Source of the DNA: Gammaproteobacteria bacterium
GTDB taxonomy: Bacteria > Pseudomonadota > Gammaproteobacteria > Pseudomonadales > Halieaceae
Assembly: GCA_030428835.1 (NCBI GenBank)
Contig: JAUIEP010000005.1
Location: 1-64,000 of the forward strand
Length of the DNA: 64,000 nt
Direction: 5' to 3'
Shown here: piece by piece, positions 59,531-64,000 of the stretch
Layout: the number at the start of each line of letters is the position of its first letter
Position numbering within the stretch: position 1 is the stretch's first letter
Translations under genes and position numbers: made by a program
Notes under the pieces: generated by a model
Databases searched by the model: none
Told to the model about the DNA's origin: nothing
What the model saw: the letters and a program-made list of their open reading frames with translations, nothing else

Positions 59531-59998
59531 ATGACCAGACTGCAATTCCTCTGCGTCAATCACCGGCGCTGGATCAGAGATAACCCCGACGTGGCGGCTC
59601 GCACGTGGATGCAGGCTTACAGCCGCGGTGTCGAGCTGCTCGACGAATACCGCTACGCCCGGGCGGCACGGCATGCGGGCGCCGCCTACGAGACCGCGGA
59701 TATCATGCTGACCCAGGCGAGCCCGCCCGGTGCAGTCGACCTCCGTCGCTTCTGCGATTCAGGGCTGCTGCTCATCCAGTCGCTGTACCTGCTGGGCGAG
59801 GCCCAACTCGCCGCGACAATCATGGCGTCAGCCCTGGGCCGGCTGGATGGCCTGCTGCATGCCGGCTGCGACCGCCGGTCGATCCTGTCCGGGTGCCAGC
59901 GCCTGCAGCAATTCGCGGAGTGTCCGCCGGGCGACAAACTCCCCGGCGAACGCCCGGCGCCCGCGACCGTTGCGACAGCCTCATCCCACGTGCACTAG
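59531..59998 (+). CDS. Unknown protein, probably iron-regulated
   Basis: 155 aa, unrecognised. Starts MTRLQFLCVNHRRWIRDNPDVAARTWMQAYSRG, with AAGGA seven bases before ATG. Helical, contains several cysteines (C9, one in RRFCDSG, one in GCDRRSILSGC). Behind a Fur-like box and divergent from feoAB, so it may be part of an iron-starvation response. Related short proteins in this position occur in other marine bacteria, I believe, but I cannot name the family. Confidence 0.7.
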   Translation: MTRLQFLCVNHRRWIRDNPDVAARTWMQAYSRGVELLDEYRYARAARHAGAAYETADIMLTQASPPGAVDLRRFCDSGLLLIQSLYLLGEAQLAATIMASALGRLDGLLHAGCDRRSILSGCQRLQQFAECPPGDKLPGERPAPATVATASSHVH

Positions 59999-60005
59999 AG
60001 ACGCC

Positions 60006-60185
60006 ATGGACGAAGACGCGGGGTCGGAGCGCATCCAGCTGGAACTGCCGGTCGATGTACTGTGCCGGTTGCTGCGCGAGCGCAGCCTCGTGGCCTGCGA
60101 ATTTCGCTGCCTGAACCACGCGTCATCCCGCGCGGGGTGGCGCGCCGTGAAGCGGTCGGTAGTGGCTGTGCCCCAAAGCGATTGA
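60006..60185 (+). CDS. Small unknown protein following the Fur-linked gene
   Basis: 59 aa from ATG 60006, 7 bp after the previous stop: MDEDAGSERIQLELPVDVLCRLLRERSLVACEF... The spacing and codon-like composition suggest a co-transcribed small gene, but this is too short to be sure. Confidence 0.45.
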   Translation: MDEDAGSERIQLELPVDVLCRLLRERSLVACEFRCLNHASSRAGWRAVKRSVVAVPQSD

Positions 60186-60200
60186 ACGTGCGGGGCAGCG

Positions 60201-60676
60201 TTAGATGTGGCGCACCTGGTCGATCTCGTACTCGATGTCGCCGCCGGGTGCCCTGACCACCACGACATCGCCCTCCTCCTTGCCGACCAGCGCGCGGGCG
60301 ATGGGTGACACCACCGAGATCAGGTTCGATTTCACGTCCGCCTCGTCCTCGCCGACGATGCGGTAGGTCACTGTCTCATCGGTTTCCGTGTTGATGAGGT
60401 CGATGGTGGTGCCGAAGATCACCTTGCCCGTCTTGGGAATGGCGGTCACGTCGATCACCTGGGCGTTGGCGAGCTTGCCCTCGATCTCCATGATGCGGCC
60501 CTCGGCGAAGCTCTGCTGTTCCCGCGCGGCGTGGTATTCGGCGTTCTCCTTGAGGTCGCCGTGCTCGCGCGCTTCGGCAATTGCCTGGCTGATGCGCGGC
60601 CGCTCGACCCGCTTCAGCCGGTCGAGTTCTTCGCGCAATACCGCCTCGCCGGTCACGGTCATCGGGAACTTGTTGC

Positions 60677-60680
<4 letters not shown>
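60201..60680 (-). CDS. greA: Transcription elongation factor GreA
   Basis: Rescues backtracked RNA polymerase by transcript cleavage. 159 aa with N-terminal coiled coil ([41 protein letters not shown]) carrying the acidic tip DLKEN, and the C-terminal [13 protein letters not shown]-type domain ([14 protein letters not shown]). ATG 60680 overlaps the carB stop in ATGA. carAB-greA order as in Pseudomonas. Confidence 0.97.
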
Positions 60681-63895
<3,215 letters not shown>

Positions 63896-63900
63896 GGGGC

Positions 63901-64000
63901 TTAATCCTTCGCAGCCCGGGCTTGGACAAGCTCGATGAAATGGTCAAACAGCGGCGCCGCGTCGTGCGGGCCGGGGCTGGCCTCGGGGTGGCCCTGGAAA
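63901..64000 (-). CDS. carA: Carbamoyl-phosphate synthase small subunit, C-terminal end only
   Basis: The last 32 codons read [32 protein letters not shown]-stop, the end of the glutamine amidotransferase domain with its catalytic His/Glu ([11 protein letters not shown]). The gene continues beyond the window. Confidence 0.93.
   Translation of the reverse strand, partial: FQGHPEASPGPHDAAPLFDHFIELVQARAAKD

Overview
The window is a GC-rich stretch of a gammaproteobacterial chromosome. The gene order dksA-gluQ-cbrX-cbrA-cbrB-[sRNA]-pcnB-folK-panB-panC follows the Pseudomonas layout. The orders tpiA-secG-tRNA-Leu and tRNA-fMet-rimP-nusA-infB-rbfA-truB-rpsO-pnp are standard for the class. A pyrophosphate-dependent phosphofructokinase, a DksA with a histone-like tail and a TonB-dependent receptor point to a marine relative of Pseudomonas, perhaps the Halieaceae (OM60/NOR5) or another Cellvibrionales lineage. 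That placement is inference.

Layout. 1-5.5 kb: start of mpl, PPi-dependent phosphofructokinase, inorganic pyrophosphatase, a field of palindromic repeats, an M15 peptidase, sfsA and an aminotransferase. 5.6-19.4 kb, plus strand: a 23-bp tandem repeat, dksA, gluQ, the carbon/nitrogen regulators cbrX-cbrA-cbrB, a sigma-54-driven A-rich RNA locus that looks like CrcZ, pcnB, folK, a deoxynucleoside kinase, panB, panC and acs. 19.5-22.7 kb: a PhyH-family oxygenase convergent with a TonB-dependent receptor. 22.9-31.8 kb, minus strand: the translation/RNA-decay cluster from tRNA-fMet to pnp, with a near-perfect sigma-70 promoter. 32.1-33.4 kb: an FHA protein and a small membrane protein.

33.44-48.06 kb is a genomic island of about 14.6 kb integrated at the 3' end of tRNA-Leu(GAG). 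It is bounded by an exact 20-bp repeat of the tRNA end and has paired integrase arm sites at both ends. It encodes a P4-like integrase, an AlpA regulator, a Toprim protein, a DUF3987 protein, a type I restriction-modification operon with an embedded DUF3800 gene, and an AT-rich pair (DUF262 protein plus membrane coiled-coil protein). I see no virion genes, so it looks like a satellite-type element with defence cargo.

48.0-64 kb is mostly minus strand: tRNA-Leu, secG, tpiA, glmM, folP, ftsH and rlmE, with yhbY divergent. Then come a spondin-domain protein/ECF sigma/NrsF operon with a promoter matching the NrsF-linked ECF class, feoAB divergent from an unknown Fur-type two-gene unit, then greA, carB and the end of carA.

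The most interesting point is the cbrB-pcnB intergenic region. It has a GG-N10-GC sigma-54 promoter, four clusters of ARN triplets (the Hfq distal-face/Crc binding pattern) and an internal duplication of the whole module. This looks like a divergent CrcZ-type catabolite-control RNA outside Pseudomonas.
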